Made by a program: the position numbers and the translations under genes
Source: Trichinella spiralis
Lineage: Eukaryota; Nematoda; Enoplea; Trichinellida; Trichinellidae
DNA: 64,000 bases
Direction of reading: 5' to 3'
NCBI GenBank assembly: GCA_000181795.3
Contig: CM012953.1
Span: forward strand, 3,061,218-3,125,217
Notes under the pieces: model-generated
What the model was told of the DNA's origin: nothing
Seen by the model: only the letters and a program-made list of their open reading frames with translations
Database searches by the model: none
Shown: piece by piece, positions 25,901 to 39,113 of the stretch
How positions within the stretch are numbered: the first letter of the stretch is position 1
How the letters are laid out: every line of letters begins with the position of its first letter

Positions 25901-28900
25901 ACAGTACACTGTTGATGGCCGACGGCACCACTACCCATGCTAGAAATGATTACGACAGTCTACTCGACGATGGTCTTTTGAAATACAAAATCGAATCCGA
26001 TCCGCTCGACGATCCAAATCCAATCGACCACAACACTACTGACCAAGAAGAAGAAGTTGCATCCGGTGTGGAAAATTCCAACACTTTTGGCAGCAAAGAG
26101 GCGGCATTATTATCCAGCATGTTAACTCACATACATTTGCCAGGTGCGCATATTTGTGTGTGTGTTGTTTACTAGTGAAAAATATTGATATGTTTTACTG
26201 TTCAGGTTTATCGAGCTTGGATCAGCTGTATCTGCTTGCCATTGCGGATACGATAAGTTCGATCAAGCCTGGTTCTTTTGAGCAGTTGAATTTTACCACG
26301 AGTATGAGTTGTTTCTTTTCTTTTTTTTTTATTTGTTTTAATAACAGTCATGGATTTTTTAATTATGAAGATTATTTGTAAGTTTTTGAGGATAAAATTG
26401 TTTGAAATTTAGAATTCTTCAATTCAACTTTTAATCCCAGGACAGTTCTGGTGAATCAGACCAGTACCACTGGTTTGTCGGCAGGTAATAGAATAGTATT
26501 AATTTTTAATACTTATTTTTTTAAAAAAAACTGACAAAGTACGATGATTAATTTTTCAGAAGCGGTGGATGAGTGCGGTTTGCGTTATTTGATGTCAGTC
26601 AGGCACTTTGAATATTTGCTGCGTTGCTTGCCGTTGCCACAACGTGCTGCGTTGCGTGCAAATGGTGACAATCATTTCCGCTAATTTGTATGGCTATTTA
26701 TTTGTTTATTCCAATTTTAAATAGGGCTTCCATCGGCAAATTTAATTTGGGCTTTGCATTCGGAAAGTGAAAATGAATTGTTCAATTCGTTGTCTTGCGT
26801 CCAAAGGAACGAAGCCAACTGGTCCGACTTGCGTTCATTGGGTGTCGGTTGGTGGTTGAAAAGTTTACAATCGTTGCGACTTTGTTTCGAAAAAGTAATT
26901 TCGCCTATTTCATCAATTTATTTTCTATTTAAATATTTCTCTTTTCATTAGATTGCTAAAGCTGCATTCCAAGCGAAAAATGATCCAATGGACGCTGCGT
27001 TGTTCTATTTGGCGATGAAGAAGAAAAATGTGCTTATGCATTTGTTCAAGTGATTTATTATATATATATATATTTTTTTTTGCTCATAGCATTTTAATTC
27101 TTTGTTTGTTTATTTGTTTGTTTGTTTGTAGAACTGTGCGGGATGTGAAGATGACGGAATTTTTGTCACACGATTTCACCGATGCCAAATGGAAAAAGGC
27201 GGCCTTGAAGAACGCTTTTGTGCTGATGAGCAAGCAACGTTTCGAACACGCTGTTGGTTGGTTTTTGCTCGGTGATTCGTTGAACGATGCAGTGAAGGTT
27301 TGTAAAATTATGATGGTTTTAATTATAAGTTTTTTTTTCTTAAATCCAACTGTTATTATTGTTGAAGGTCTGTTTGGCAAATATGAACGATTTGCAGCTG
27401 GCATTGGTGATCATCCGTTTGTACGAGGGTGATTCGGATCTTGCTCGACGATTGATTCGCAAAGTGCTCTGTGAACAAGTGTTGCAGTGCGAGGAGGAGC
27501 TATTTGAGAAGACAAACGACCAGAGCCGAAGTATGGATTCGGTGTTGTCGTCGGTCGACAGCGGTGGATCGGATCCATTCCAACGATCGATTGCTTTGTG
27601 GTTGATGGGTGAGCCGGCTTTGGCCGCATCGACGTTACTGTCCAGCTCTGCGGAACCATGCTTGCGTGGAGATCCTCTGGCTGCTGACTACAGTTCGTCG
27701 GATGTGTTCAATTTTTACGTCTACATTCGTGCGCATCCTTTGGTACTACGACGGCGGTTGGCTGATCAAGGAATCTACTTTGATCATGCTGCAAAATTTC
27801 AGCGGGCGGCTCGTCGTATGGTCAGTCGGGTGTCAACCAGCGAACGAATGTTGTTTTTCAAAACCGCCTTTGTTCATTTGCAAGGCGGTTGTCCGCTGTT
27901 AGCTTTGGAAGTGCTGTGCAAATTGCCTGACTGTGATCAGATCGATGATGATAACGACGGCATTACTGTTGAAGTGAAACAACAAAACAACAACAGCGAT
28001 GATCATACCAATGCTACTGTTACTGCTACTACTACTACTAATAATAATAATAATAATGGGGGGAATGAAAATCATAGTTTGGATCAAGTGTGGCAATTTG
28101 GTGATCAAGCGGATTATTTGCTCAACAGACGGGATGATGTCGATGAGTTGAAATTCGACTGGAATGATGAAAATAATTCAAACGTGGCAGAAGAGGAGGA
28201 GGAGGAAGAGGAGCAGCAACAGCAGCAGCAGCAGGTTTTGGAAACGAAACAAACGTCGTCCAGTGGTGAACCAGCGATGGACATGTTTGCCCAGACGTTG
28301 AAATTTATTGCCTGCATGAAAATGCTGACCGAAGAGTTGGCAAATTTGATCAGCGGTTTCGAATTGGATATTGGCCAGATGCGCGATCAGTTGTACAAAT
28401 GGTTGGAAAATGAAGTGGACGTGCTGAAATTGGTCTGCGATTACAGGGTCAACGTGAATCGGTGCGGTTCACCTCCGCTACCGGTAGTTGAAGTTACCTA
28501 CGGCCAAGGTTCGCCGACGCAATTGCACGAAGCGATTCACCACGACCGAGCCGAACTGGCCGAACGATGGCAGCGTACCATCAAACGTCACCGGTGGTTG
28601 GTTGCTCATCAACAAGTGCTCAGAACACTTGCCTACTTTTGTTCACTGCATTGTTCAAGGGTGGGTGAATTGGAAAAGAAAAGAAACACAAAATTCCAAA
28701 TTTATCATTTGTCATTTTTATATTATAGTCGCCTGGCTTGGCCGCATCCCGCATGGAATTGTTGCTGCTGATACAGGAGTTGACACAAAATTTGTCCAGA
28801 TCCAAGCTGACGGTTCGTATGCCACTGTTTGCCAGCTTTCCGTTGATGTCAGCAGCACTTGGTTCGATTAAAAGTGCAGTTGCGTTGCCATTGCGTTACA

Positions 28901-31900
28901 TTCTATCACAGACTTCGGACATTCTGATTACATTGTCAGAATTGCAGAATCCACCTACATTCCAACAACCTGTTCAAGAGGTAGGTGATCGATTGATTGC
29001 AATTATTTATGATCAAAATTTTGTTTTTTTTATTTTTTTCACATCAAAAATTTTCCATTTAGATCCACCTTTTGTACAATTTATGTCAGTGCTTGTCGTC
29101 TAGTGTATTCTGTTCGCTGTGTGATTTGGGTGAAATTATCAATTCGAAAGATGAATTTCTGACGTAAGTATATAGTTAGTCTGTTAGTCAATTCTATACA
29201 TTTATTGTTTGGTAATGATATTTTCATTTCAGTGAAAGTAACAGTTACCTCCAGCGGAATATATTTCGACGAAATTCTGCATATCAGCAAAATCCGATCC
29301 AAGTTACATCCAAACCTTCTCAGTGGCCTGGTATGGTATTGAAAGCGAATGAAAATTTTCAGCTATTGTTGTATTTTGATTTCATTTGAAGGCATAGATT
29401 TGTCTTCCAGTTTTTTGACCACTGATCGTGACGAGGACGTGCCAAATTTGCTAATTTTGCTCGTGGAGACGTGGACATCGATTTACTTGTCACTGTTTGC
29501 GTACTGTATGTACGCGTATGATTCGCGTTGGCTTTACCGACTTATGGCGCATCCGGTCAACGAGAGTCTTTTTGCGACCGTTTTTGGCGGAAGCGGTGAA
29601 CGTCAGTTGTTGGTCGACACTTTAAATTCCACTGTGCAAAATAAAGGCTCTTGCTCTTCAGGTATACAAGTGCACGCAGCTATTATGCACGTAAAATTGA
29701 GCAGCAGTTGTAAAGAATTTACGTTATTTTGAATTAAATTAGTCTTTTCAGGTTCATCAGATGGTTCTTATTCGAAAAATGACACCGAAGGAACAATGGA
29801 ACAACTTGATTCAGCAAAGTTGCGCGCAAAATTTCACTACAAAGTTTTCGGCAAATCCGCTAGCAATCCAAGTCAGGCGACGACTGGTCACCGGTTGGTG
29901 TCGTCGAGGTTGGAATGGGTACAGCCGAAAAAGAGCATCATCGCTTATTACACGTCAAAAGTGATTTTTGAATTTTTTGATTTGAATTTTCAAAAAAAAA
30001 AGATGAAGAAATGTGTGTTGTTTTTTTTTTAATTCTCTCAGCCACCGTTGTTGATGGAAGAAGAGGAACAATTTGGCTACGATTCAGATGACAGTGAACA
30101 AAATTCAGAAAGTGAATCCGAAAACGAAGACGCGGATGAATCGACTTACGAATCTCGAGCTGAAGAAGAATCCAAAGAGCATTCGAATCCGAACAGCTAT
30201 TCGTGGCAAATAATTCGTCTCGCTTTGGTCCGACAAGCTACCCATCGGGTGAGGCAATTTCTCGCCGTCGCTGGTATCGATTGTTCAGGTAAGCAAGCGA
30301 GCAGCAGCAGCAGTTATTTTTTTTTATTTTTTTGTTTTTTATTATTTGAAATTAAATTAGAACTTGGAAGCACTAGTCCATTGGTATACAGTTGTTTGAA
30401 AATGCTCAATTGTTGGACGAACATATTGACCAATCAGTTGAACAATTTCCCTGGTGGATGTCCGGATCATTTTTTACCATCGTCAGATTTGCACGACCTC
30501 ACTGGCGGTCCGGCGCTTCATAAATATCGTACAATTTTGGAACCACAGAACACCCCATTTCGAGGTAATTCACGATCTGTACTTCCCGTGCGCAGACTCT
30601 GGCTTTACCTGGTTCGTCAAGAACATCTTATGGACGTTTTTATTCGATACATTTTCACACCAAAAAAGTCGACAAGTGTAATTTCAGTTTTCTTTATTTT
30701 TTTATTCTATTGAAAATTAATAATAAATTTATCAATTTTTCTTTAAGGTAGATGAATCGAATGGTGTAAGTCCAGATGTGAATATTTTGCCCGAAGCGTT
30801 CAAAGTGGTACAACGTGAGCACGATCCAATCAATGCGTTTGTCATCCATCCGGTAAAGTATCATTTTGGATATTTTATCTTGTACTTTTTTTACTTTTGC
30901 ACGGATAAATAAATAAATAAATAAATAAATAAATGTTTTTTAAAGAATCGTTTCGGTTTGGTTGCTGTAAGTTCAGGTCGTGAACTGCAAGAAATGGACG
31001 TTTCAGCATTGTTTTCACCAACGATCGATTGGATCCAAGAGCAAACCGATTTGGACTTAGTCATGGCTGGCATGAAAAAGTAAATTAATCTTTGGATAAT
31101 TAAGATATGCAAGAAATATTTGTATTTTGAAAGAAAATGTTTTAAAGAAATCCACTGATTGACAACGACGATTATTTGCTAATCACTCCACAAGAACGAC
31201 GCGATGGCACTTTAGTAACTGGTCGAGGAACAACTTATGTAAGCACGGCTTTTTTTATTGGTTGGAAATTTGTTGTTTTTCTTTTTTTTTGTTTTCATAT
31301 GAAGTAAACAAAAATACTTTTTTTTCGATAATGCAGATTCTTGATTTTCTTTTCCTCGTTTGTGATATTTCTGAAATTTTTTTAATCATTGCACAGCATT
31401 ATTTAAATCCATTTTTGAGGTAAAATAGCAAATGAGGAAAAAAAAGTTCAGATTTTTTAAATTGATTCTTATTGTGTTTTGTTTTATATGCATTTAAGTT
31501 TCTTGAAAAGCAGCATTAAATGAAACATGAATGATGAAATATATATAATAGATCGAATGATGATAATATAAACGAGGGTGAATGAGATTAATTTCAATTT
31601 GAATGAAAAATACAGGCATGTTAGAGGGAAGTGGCTTTAATTTTGAAAATTATTTGTATTAGTTGACGCCTTTCATTGTGGATCGCAGTCGATATGCTTT
31701 GAGGAAGGTAATTTTAAGTGTTCCATGTCGTAATTTGTTGTACTGTTTGCATGACAGGCAATCGCCAACGAATCTGTAGCTAGATTGGAACGTTATTTCG
31801 GCGAATCTTTGCCACCCGTCGTGTTGTTGCCGTCTGTAAGCGAAAAATGCCAAATATTCATTTTGCTCAATCATTTCCACAATATGCTTTTTTCCCTCAA

Positions 31901-33359
31901 AAATAAGAAACCATTTATCTGTATATCTATATATATATATGTATCCTTAGTTCTTTCTTTGTTTTTTTTTCCTCATCTATTTTTTGTGGTTGTTGGCATG
32001 CTGTTCGTTTTCCCTGCTTTGTTTGTTTATCGTTGAGCTCGATCGATGTATTTTTGATGCACTTTGTTGACACTTTGTTTTCAGCTTTGCAAACGTCATG
32101 TTCCTGGAGTACGACGACTTGAAGCACACCCGACACTTCCATTCTGTACGTAGTATTTATTATGCATAATAGATAAGATTGATGATTTTACTTTCATGCA
32201 AATTTCTTTTTTCTCTTCTTGAACTATTGAAATTTGTTCGTTTCCAGATTTGTCTGGAGCGAATGACGGTTCGGTGCGTTTGTGGGAATGGGGCGTCGGT
32301 CAGCCGTTGTACACTCCTCGTGTTGGTGGAAGGTTCGGCAAAGTGACACAGACGCGATTCTGCGCTCAGGGTAACAAAGTACGTATTGGCAAAATTTTGT
32401 CAACTTTTTCAATGTAAATTTGTTAATTTGATCGAATAATAATCATCTCTTTTTTACGTTCTTAGTTTGGTATAAGTGACAGTGACGGTTTCATGTGCTT
32501 GTGGCAGATTGACAACAACTTGACTTTGAGGAAACCATTCATCGTAAGCAAAATGATTGCTTTTGCATCTTTTCTTGTACAATCTTGTGTTGTTGTTATC
32601 TTTTCTTTTTTTCAGAATATGAAATGTCATTCGAAAATATGCAACGATTTTGTCTTCTTGGGTCAGTCGAGCAGTTTGCTAGCGACCGCCGGACAAGGGT
32701 CAGTTGACGCAGCGATTTCCCTGTGGGATACTCTTCTACCGCCAAATCGTTACAACGTCCACAGTATGGCTGGCTAACAGACCAGCACTTGCGTGATATT
32801 TGCTTTGCATTTTTTTTCTGAATTTCATTTTTCCATACCAGCTTGGAATTGTCACACGGATGTGACGAATTGCCTTCTGCACGTGCCAAATCAACAAACA
32901 CTACTCTGCGGCGGCAAGCACGGCGATTTGCACGTTTGGGATGTTCGTCAACGTCAGCTGCGGTTGACGGTGAAACTTTTCGACTCTTCCGGCGTACGGT
33001 CTTTGGCCATGGATCCAACGTTCACATTTTTTGCCGCCGGATCAACCGATGGTGATATTAAGGTAAATTTTGAAGCCGTTTGTCTGTTTTTTCCACTTAT
33101 TTGCATATAATGAATGAATGAATGAATGAATGATATATGTTGCTTTATATTTTAGGTGTACAATTTGAATCCGAATCCACAGTTGGTATTTCATTTTCCG
33201 CACGAGCACAGCAACCGTAGTACGTTCAGCTTGAGGCAGGTTGGCAGTGCGAATCAAATACACGGCGTGCAGATGATGTACATTGACCAACAGCAACGTC
33301 TCTATTCGTGCGGTGCCGATTGCTCATTCAAATTGCGCGTACTGCCGCCCATTTTTTGA
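19901..33359 (+). CDS. rbc-1: DMXL/rabconnectin-3 alpha (Rav1-like) protein
   Basis: A very long multi-exon gene. Exon 1 is 19901-19987, starting MSVHQIITGALNKGES and ending before GTAAAA. Exon 2 is 20067-20192 (CDIVILDGEFQRVQIIPG), which matches the N-terminus of vertebrate DMXL1/2. N-terminal WD40-like repeats follow (for example VKFSPDSDLFATCGK near 20.9 kb and DDRVIRVWFLD near 21.0 kb). A RAVE/Rav1-type central region lies at about 25.2-27.5 kb (LSWVRHGIMVVGLD, GLFEAARVATPLLPQYHP, LDQLYLLAIAD, WKKAALKNAFVLM). A low-complexity Asn/Thr, Glu and Gln tract is encoded at about 27.95-28.23 kb. C-terminal WD40 repeats run from about 32.2 kb to the stop at 33357-33359. In the family this protein works with rabconnectin-3 beta (WDR7) to assemble and regulate the V-ATPase and so affects endosome acidification and Notch traffic; the C. 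elegans homologue is rbc-1. Introns are mostly under 100 bp. Exact internal splice sites need RNA data. Confidence 0.93.
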
Positions 33360-33681
33360 CAAATTTTTGTTATTATTAATTATCATTATCTCATATACGC
33401 ACACACACGCATGCTGAATTCATGTATGTATCTCTGTATGTGTGTGTGTGTGTGTATATATATATATGAATATTGGGAAAAAGAAAATTCAATCAGTGGG
33501 GTGGATCCAATCAATAATTCGTATAAAAATTGTTTCATATTTCTTCCTGTGTATAGTAAGTATATGTGTGTGGTTCGTTCGTTCATTTTTCTACTGTGAT
33601 GATGATGAATTGAAAAAGAGATGATAATCTACAGTCGTACATCTTCTCTTTCCACCTCTAACAACAAGCAATCATGTATAA

Positions 33682-33728
<47 letters not shown>

Positions 33729-34024
33729 TATACGCATGTGTATAATATTTAACAACAACTAACTAACTAATCACGCAACTGTGCTCTGCATAGATAGATA
33801 GATAGATAGATGTGTTGATGATTTATTTGCTGGTTTTTCTATTATTGCATTTTTTTCCCTCAGTCTCTGTGATCCAGTCTGTTGTCATGCTTGTTCCGTG
33901 TGTATACATACTTTTTTTTATTGTTCAGTCTAAAAACCAATATACTTTCGTTTTTTTTCTGATTTAATTGTTTCCTTTCATTTTCAAGCATCACAAAAAA
34001 ATAATAATAATAACGCAAATAATA
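33360..34024. other. Tail-to-tail intergenic region, DMXL and TMF1
   Basis: A 665-bp stretch between two convergent stop codons, presumably both 3' UTRs. It holds dense microsatellites: (tg)n near 33437-33456, (at)n at 33685-33724 and (gata)n near 33793-33811. No gene is seen. Confidence 0.75.
33685..33724. repeat. (at)n microsatellite
   Basis: About 20 tandem AT dinucleotides in the shared 3' region of the DMXL and TMF1 genes. Confidence 0.9.
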
Positions 34025-37000
34025 TTATGGTAAAGATGGCGATGCATCACCGGAAATTGCAGAACTGTTGTCGTTGCTGTTGAGCAATTTTTCTAACTGA
34101 AATGTAATCAATCAATTAATCAATCGATCGATCGATCGATTATTAAAAAAACGCAAACCTGTAAACGAAACATCCGTTTCACCTCTTGCAATTCTTGCAG
34201 TAAGCTTTCATTTTCTTCCACTTTTTCACCGTACATTTGCAACAATGCCTGATGCTTTTCGTTCAAATCCTAACATGCAAAAAATTGCAATCATCATCAC
34301 CAAGAATAGAATAGAAGAAATATATATATATGTAGAAACAAACAAACCTGATGTAGAACGTTCAGCTCACTGTTAGCATTCAAGTTCGCTTGCAATTCGT
34401 TGCAACTGTTCGTCAATCGGATCACTTCAGCTGCTAAACGTTCACGACCAACTTGAAGTTGTCTCAGTTCGTTCTAAAATTTTGAAACAAAAATATGGAA
34501 ATTTTATTTTCACTTATACAAACAACAAGCGAAATTTCTGTTCATTTCAATGAGAAACAAAAATAATTGAAAATTATCATCATACTTTGACCAAGGCAAG
34601 TTCATTTTCTTTCAACTGCAATTTATCACACAATTTTTCTGAAAACGAGACCTGCTCGGATATGGAAAAACTAGCTCTATTTTCCTTAAAAATGAATAAA
34701 TATTAACTCATTATTATTATTATTATTATTGTTTTTCAATACATTGGTCGTAAAATTTTCATTTTGTTGAACAGGAATAATACCGTACTCTTCTTCTTCT
34801 CGTTGGGAAGTACAAAGTGCCGAGGAACGTTTTAATTCAGCTAATTCAAATTCTAAATTTTCATTCTTCAACTTCTGAAAAATAAATAATCAATGAACCT
34901 CTAAAGAAATAATTATTTAATTATAAAAAATAATAATAAATTGCGACTTACGCTCTCTGCCAATTGATCTTCCAATTGTTGAACTGTTTTACGATATTCC
35001 GCTTCCAAATGTTCGCATTTTTCCTAAATAATTAACAAGCTTACTGAAAACTTGAAGCATGCTTAAAAAAAATTATTTCTTTTCATTTTTATTTTACGTT
35101 GAACATTTTCTCCACGTCAATAGCTTCAACCGGTAGTGAATGTCGTTTTTCTCGCATCAGCATCTCGTCAAACCTGTCAATTAATAATATATTTAAAAAA
35201 ATACATATACATATGCACAACAAATAAACAAACAAACAAACAAACAAACAAACAAGTACAAACGAATCACTTTTCTTGATTTTGAGAAAACGTTGAAAGT
35301 TGCTGCTTTGCAATTTGCAAATCAGTTCGAAGATGATCCCTTTCTTCAAAAGTTGCTTGTAATTCATCTTCAACACGCTTCAGTTGACTTTTCGTTGCAG
35401 AAACGGCCATTTCCAATTCGCCAACTTTTCCCAACGCTTCACCAAGCTTCTTTTCACCATGTTCTCGAGAAGAAATGGAAAAAAATGAGATAAAAGAGAA
35501 AATTAATAAAATATTAAAAATTCAACAATTTGCCATTGCTTTTACTGATTTTTTCGTTCAACGCTCTTTCCACCGATTCCCACTGATTACGTTGTGTTGC
35601 AATTGTTGCTTGCAAATCATAAATCTGATCAAACAACGGTCTAGAAGCTGCGCAAAAAAAGCCTTCTTCTATTTCTCTTTAAACAACAAATAATCAATAA
35701 ATAATATTCACAACATACCGACAGCAACACTTTCGCTCATGTCTTGTTTGAAAGTTTCAAAATCTTGCAATTTCTAAAATAATAATAATAAACAAAATTA
35801 TCATAATAATTTTTTCAATCAAAAAAAAAAGAATAATGTATATTTTTCACTTGCTGAAGCTGACTATTTTCCCATTTCAACGCGCTTTCACGGCGCAAAC
35901 TTTCATCTCTTATTTCTTTACTTTGCGCTGTCAAATGATCAACCTGTCAACATACAACAAAAAAAATTATTACAATTAACAAAAATAAAAACACAATAAA
36001 CTTTTATATTTTTCTGGAAAATAATTTTTTTTCATTACGAAACTTGTTTTAATAAAGCTGCCTTTTCTTGGGAAAAATGACGTTCTTGTAATTGTAATTT
36101 TTCACGCAATTCCATTTCTTTGTTTTGGACGGTCAATTCTTTCAACTTCTGAAACAAATTTAATAATAATAACAATCGTAATACCTTTTTTTGTAATTTA
36201 AATTATACGCTAACTTGAACTTCAAATTCAGAAGCCACTTTTAAAGCTGTAACATCTGCCAAATCTCTGAAACATTTTTCACTCGTCAATATTTGAAAAC
36301 ACACTTTTCTCTTTCTATATAGATAGATATACTGCAAATTCAAAAAACCAACATTGACATAGCTTTCATCTTAGCTTCGAAGAGATTGCATGTAGCTTCG
36401 TATTCTTCAATTTTGCTTTGCAATTTTCCCACCACAACATCCTGCTGTTGAAGCTTTTTTTGCAAATTAGTTATTTGTTCTACACACACATAAAAAACCT
36501 TACACAATAAATATCACATTCAAAATTATGGAACAAAATTTTACAAACAACCTTGTTGCTCTTCGGTTAAATTTTCCTTCTTTTTGAGAACTTTTTTCAC
36601 CGATTCCAATTCATTCACTGCAACACTGAAACAAACATACAAACAAACAGAGAAATAAAAAATATATTACTTCAATATGCGCCATTCAAATTTACCTCAT
36701 CTTAGTAATTGTGTTGCTCGATTCTTTTTCTTTCTGACGTAATAATTTAATAATATTACTTTGCTGCAGTTCTTTTTTCGAAAGTCGCTCTCCTTCTTCC
36801 AACAACTGTTCAATTCGATTCTCATTTTCACGTGCATGCTGTAATAATCTACAAATATTTCAAAATTAAAAAACAAACAAACAAACAAACAAACAAAATT
36901 CACGATTTCAATTTTTCATTCTCTTTAATCAATCGACTGTTCACGTCGCTCAAAGCAGAATTTGTACTATCCTCGGCGGCCAGCTTGTCAGTAAGCTCTG

Positions 37001-38153
37001 CAATTTTCTAAACAAATTTTGAACCGTCGTAAAAAATGACAATACTCGCTTCAACTGGACACCAATTTCTGCACTCACTTTTTCGTATATGTGCAACATT
37101 TCATTCAAATGAGCGTCATTTTGGGCTAAACATTTTTCAATAATTGAAAACAAAATCAAAATCAAATATGACAACCTTTTTTTACATTTCAACTCGTTCG
37201 GATGTCGCTTTTGCAAGGACAATCGAAAAAGCGCGTACGAGCTTTGTTTGCCATTCAAATCGGACAAACAAGCCAGTCTGGCTTCATTGCCATTCCCATT
37301 ATCCGAACAATAATCCTCAATCGACGTTCCAATAACTTCGATGTCGCTGGACGTTGTGGCGGTGTCCGCCTCTTCTGTAGGCGAAGTGCACACCGAACCA
37401 CCACCATTCCCCTTGCTTGCAGATTCCTTTTTCCTGTACTTGGACGAAGCTGTCGACGTTGAACAGCCTCCTGGGATGTACACGTAGCTGCTGAACGCCG
37501 AGCCGGCATTCCCAAGCGGATCCGAACAATAGTCATCCTCTTTCGTCATCGTTGTCGGCTCCACCCGACTGCACACTTCACTTATCAGAAAATTTACACA
37601 CGAATGTACGTCGTATTCGACACCAGCAAACGCCGATACTTCATCTCCACTGTCCGTACTGCAAGGCGGAGAGCCGGAGCTCGACAACACCGGCCAAGCA
37701 GCCATTGTACGGCTTTTCGCATCGATCCCCATACGACTGGCAATCCAATTGGAACTTTCATCATCACCAGACTTGGCAATTTCAACTACATCTTCAAACA
37801 ACAACGAAAAATATTACTTTTACAACAAAATTCTAATTTACACATCAAATAATAGTGAAATGAAATTTAAAAATTATTCTTCAAAAAAAGCCACCACAAC
37901 AAAGAAGTGAACTCAATAAAAACACCAACTGAAAGTACACAACAAAATAAAATGATCAACTTTTCAAAATTATCGAAATACAAAACTTTAAATAATCAGC
38001 AGCGAATACAACAATGGCAAGATGCACAGTAGTACCATAAGGCTTCGAATCACTGTCACTCTCATCCTGAATATCAAGAACCAAATCGATCTTTTTCTGT
38101 GCATTGTATAAAGCCGACTTGGCGAGTGCAGTAAAACTTGACCAGCTACTCAT
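34025..38153 (-). CDS. TMF1: TMF1-like Golgi coiled-coil protein (golgin)
   Basis: Multi-exon minus-strand gene. The start (ATG at 38151-38153) gives MSSWSSFTALAKSALYNAQK followed by KIDLVLDIQDE, which matches the N-terminus of TMF1/ARA160. The next large exon (about 37.1-37.8 kb) has acidic, Ser-rich sequence with TTSSDIEVIG, again as in TMF1. From about 37.1 kb down to 34.2 kb a series of short exons encodes Glu/Gln/Lys/Leu-rich heptads, a long coiled coil. The end, HQALLQMYGEKVEENES and then VKRMFRLQ joined to LEKLLNS, is the conserved C-terminal signature that binds Rab6. The stop is at 34025-34027. In the family TMF1 tethers vesicles at the Golgi as a Rab6 effector. The gene is tail to tail with DMXL and head to head with the WDR5-like gene. 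Some internal exon joins are uncertain. Confidence 0.9.
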
Positions 38154-39113
38154 CTTTCAAGAAATATATTTTATTCTTGGCAAACATAAAATGATTTATC
38201 CTTTTTCGATATTATTTCAACAAGATTAAAAGTAAGTACAAAGTTGAACAGCACAAAAGAAAAGTATTTCACCAAACGGAATAAATATCACTAAACACAG
38301 TATGATGGATTATTAGGCGACAATACAGTATACCAAATGCGCAAACTATCTCTATCATTGAAGTTAATTTAAAAAGCAACGAAAACTTAAAATTCAAATC
38401 AAGTCATTTGAACAATTTCATTACTTTTAAGAAAAATTAATAAAAATTATTGATAATTTTCAACTTTATACTAATCTGTTGTCTATGCATGCTGCCAATT
38501 TACTGATGTTAACTACTTTTAACCAAATATTAAAAGAACATGACATTTGATCACGTGGGCATCAATATACATTTATTTAATGTAAGTAGGTATGTAGAAT
38601 TTTAAATATTTTCAATTTCATTTTATTGACATTTTTTAAATTAATTTAAAGTGTAAAATACATTTATTAAATTATCAATCCTTTATTTTATTTTACTTAA
38701 TTAAAGTATACTGTACATGTGTGATTAATTATATTTTTAAAGTACTGGGTGGGATAATTTGTGTGCCACAGTTTTTAATTATTGATTTTATTTTTAATCT
38801 TCTTTTTATGGAATACTTTTCAAGCGTTGTTCAATAGGGTAAATTTTGATTATAACAATTCAAAAATTTTTGTCAAAATGAATTTAAATTGAATGAATTT
38901 TTTCGAAAATGTTTATTATTTTCTAGGTTTCATTAATTAATTAAATTCAATAATTTTTAATTCATTGCAAATGCATACTGCTTTTATTGTTCGTTTTGTT
39001 GTTTTTGCATGTCATTTATTAAAAAAGATAATTTAAAAACGAAAAAGTTGTGCACGATATAATAGTTATTCATTATCAGATTGATCGATCGAGAATTTAA
39101 AAATCCTGTTCAA
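38154..39113. promoter_or_regulatory. Divergent promoter region, TMF1 / WDR5-like
   Basis: This 960-bp AT-rich region separates two start codons that point away from each other, so it must hold both promoters. A CACGTG E-box lies at about 38553-38558 in the context GATCACGTGGGC. A TTCATTATCAG acceptor-like site lies about 34 bp before the WDR5-like ATG and could be a splice site for a leader exon. No ORF is supported. Confidence 0.5.

Noticed and set aside
39081..39113. Upstream extension of the WDR5-like ORF
   Set aside because: It begins with TTG; the first ATG is at 39114 and fits the family length.
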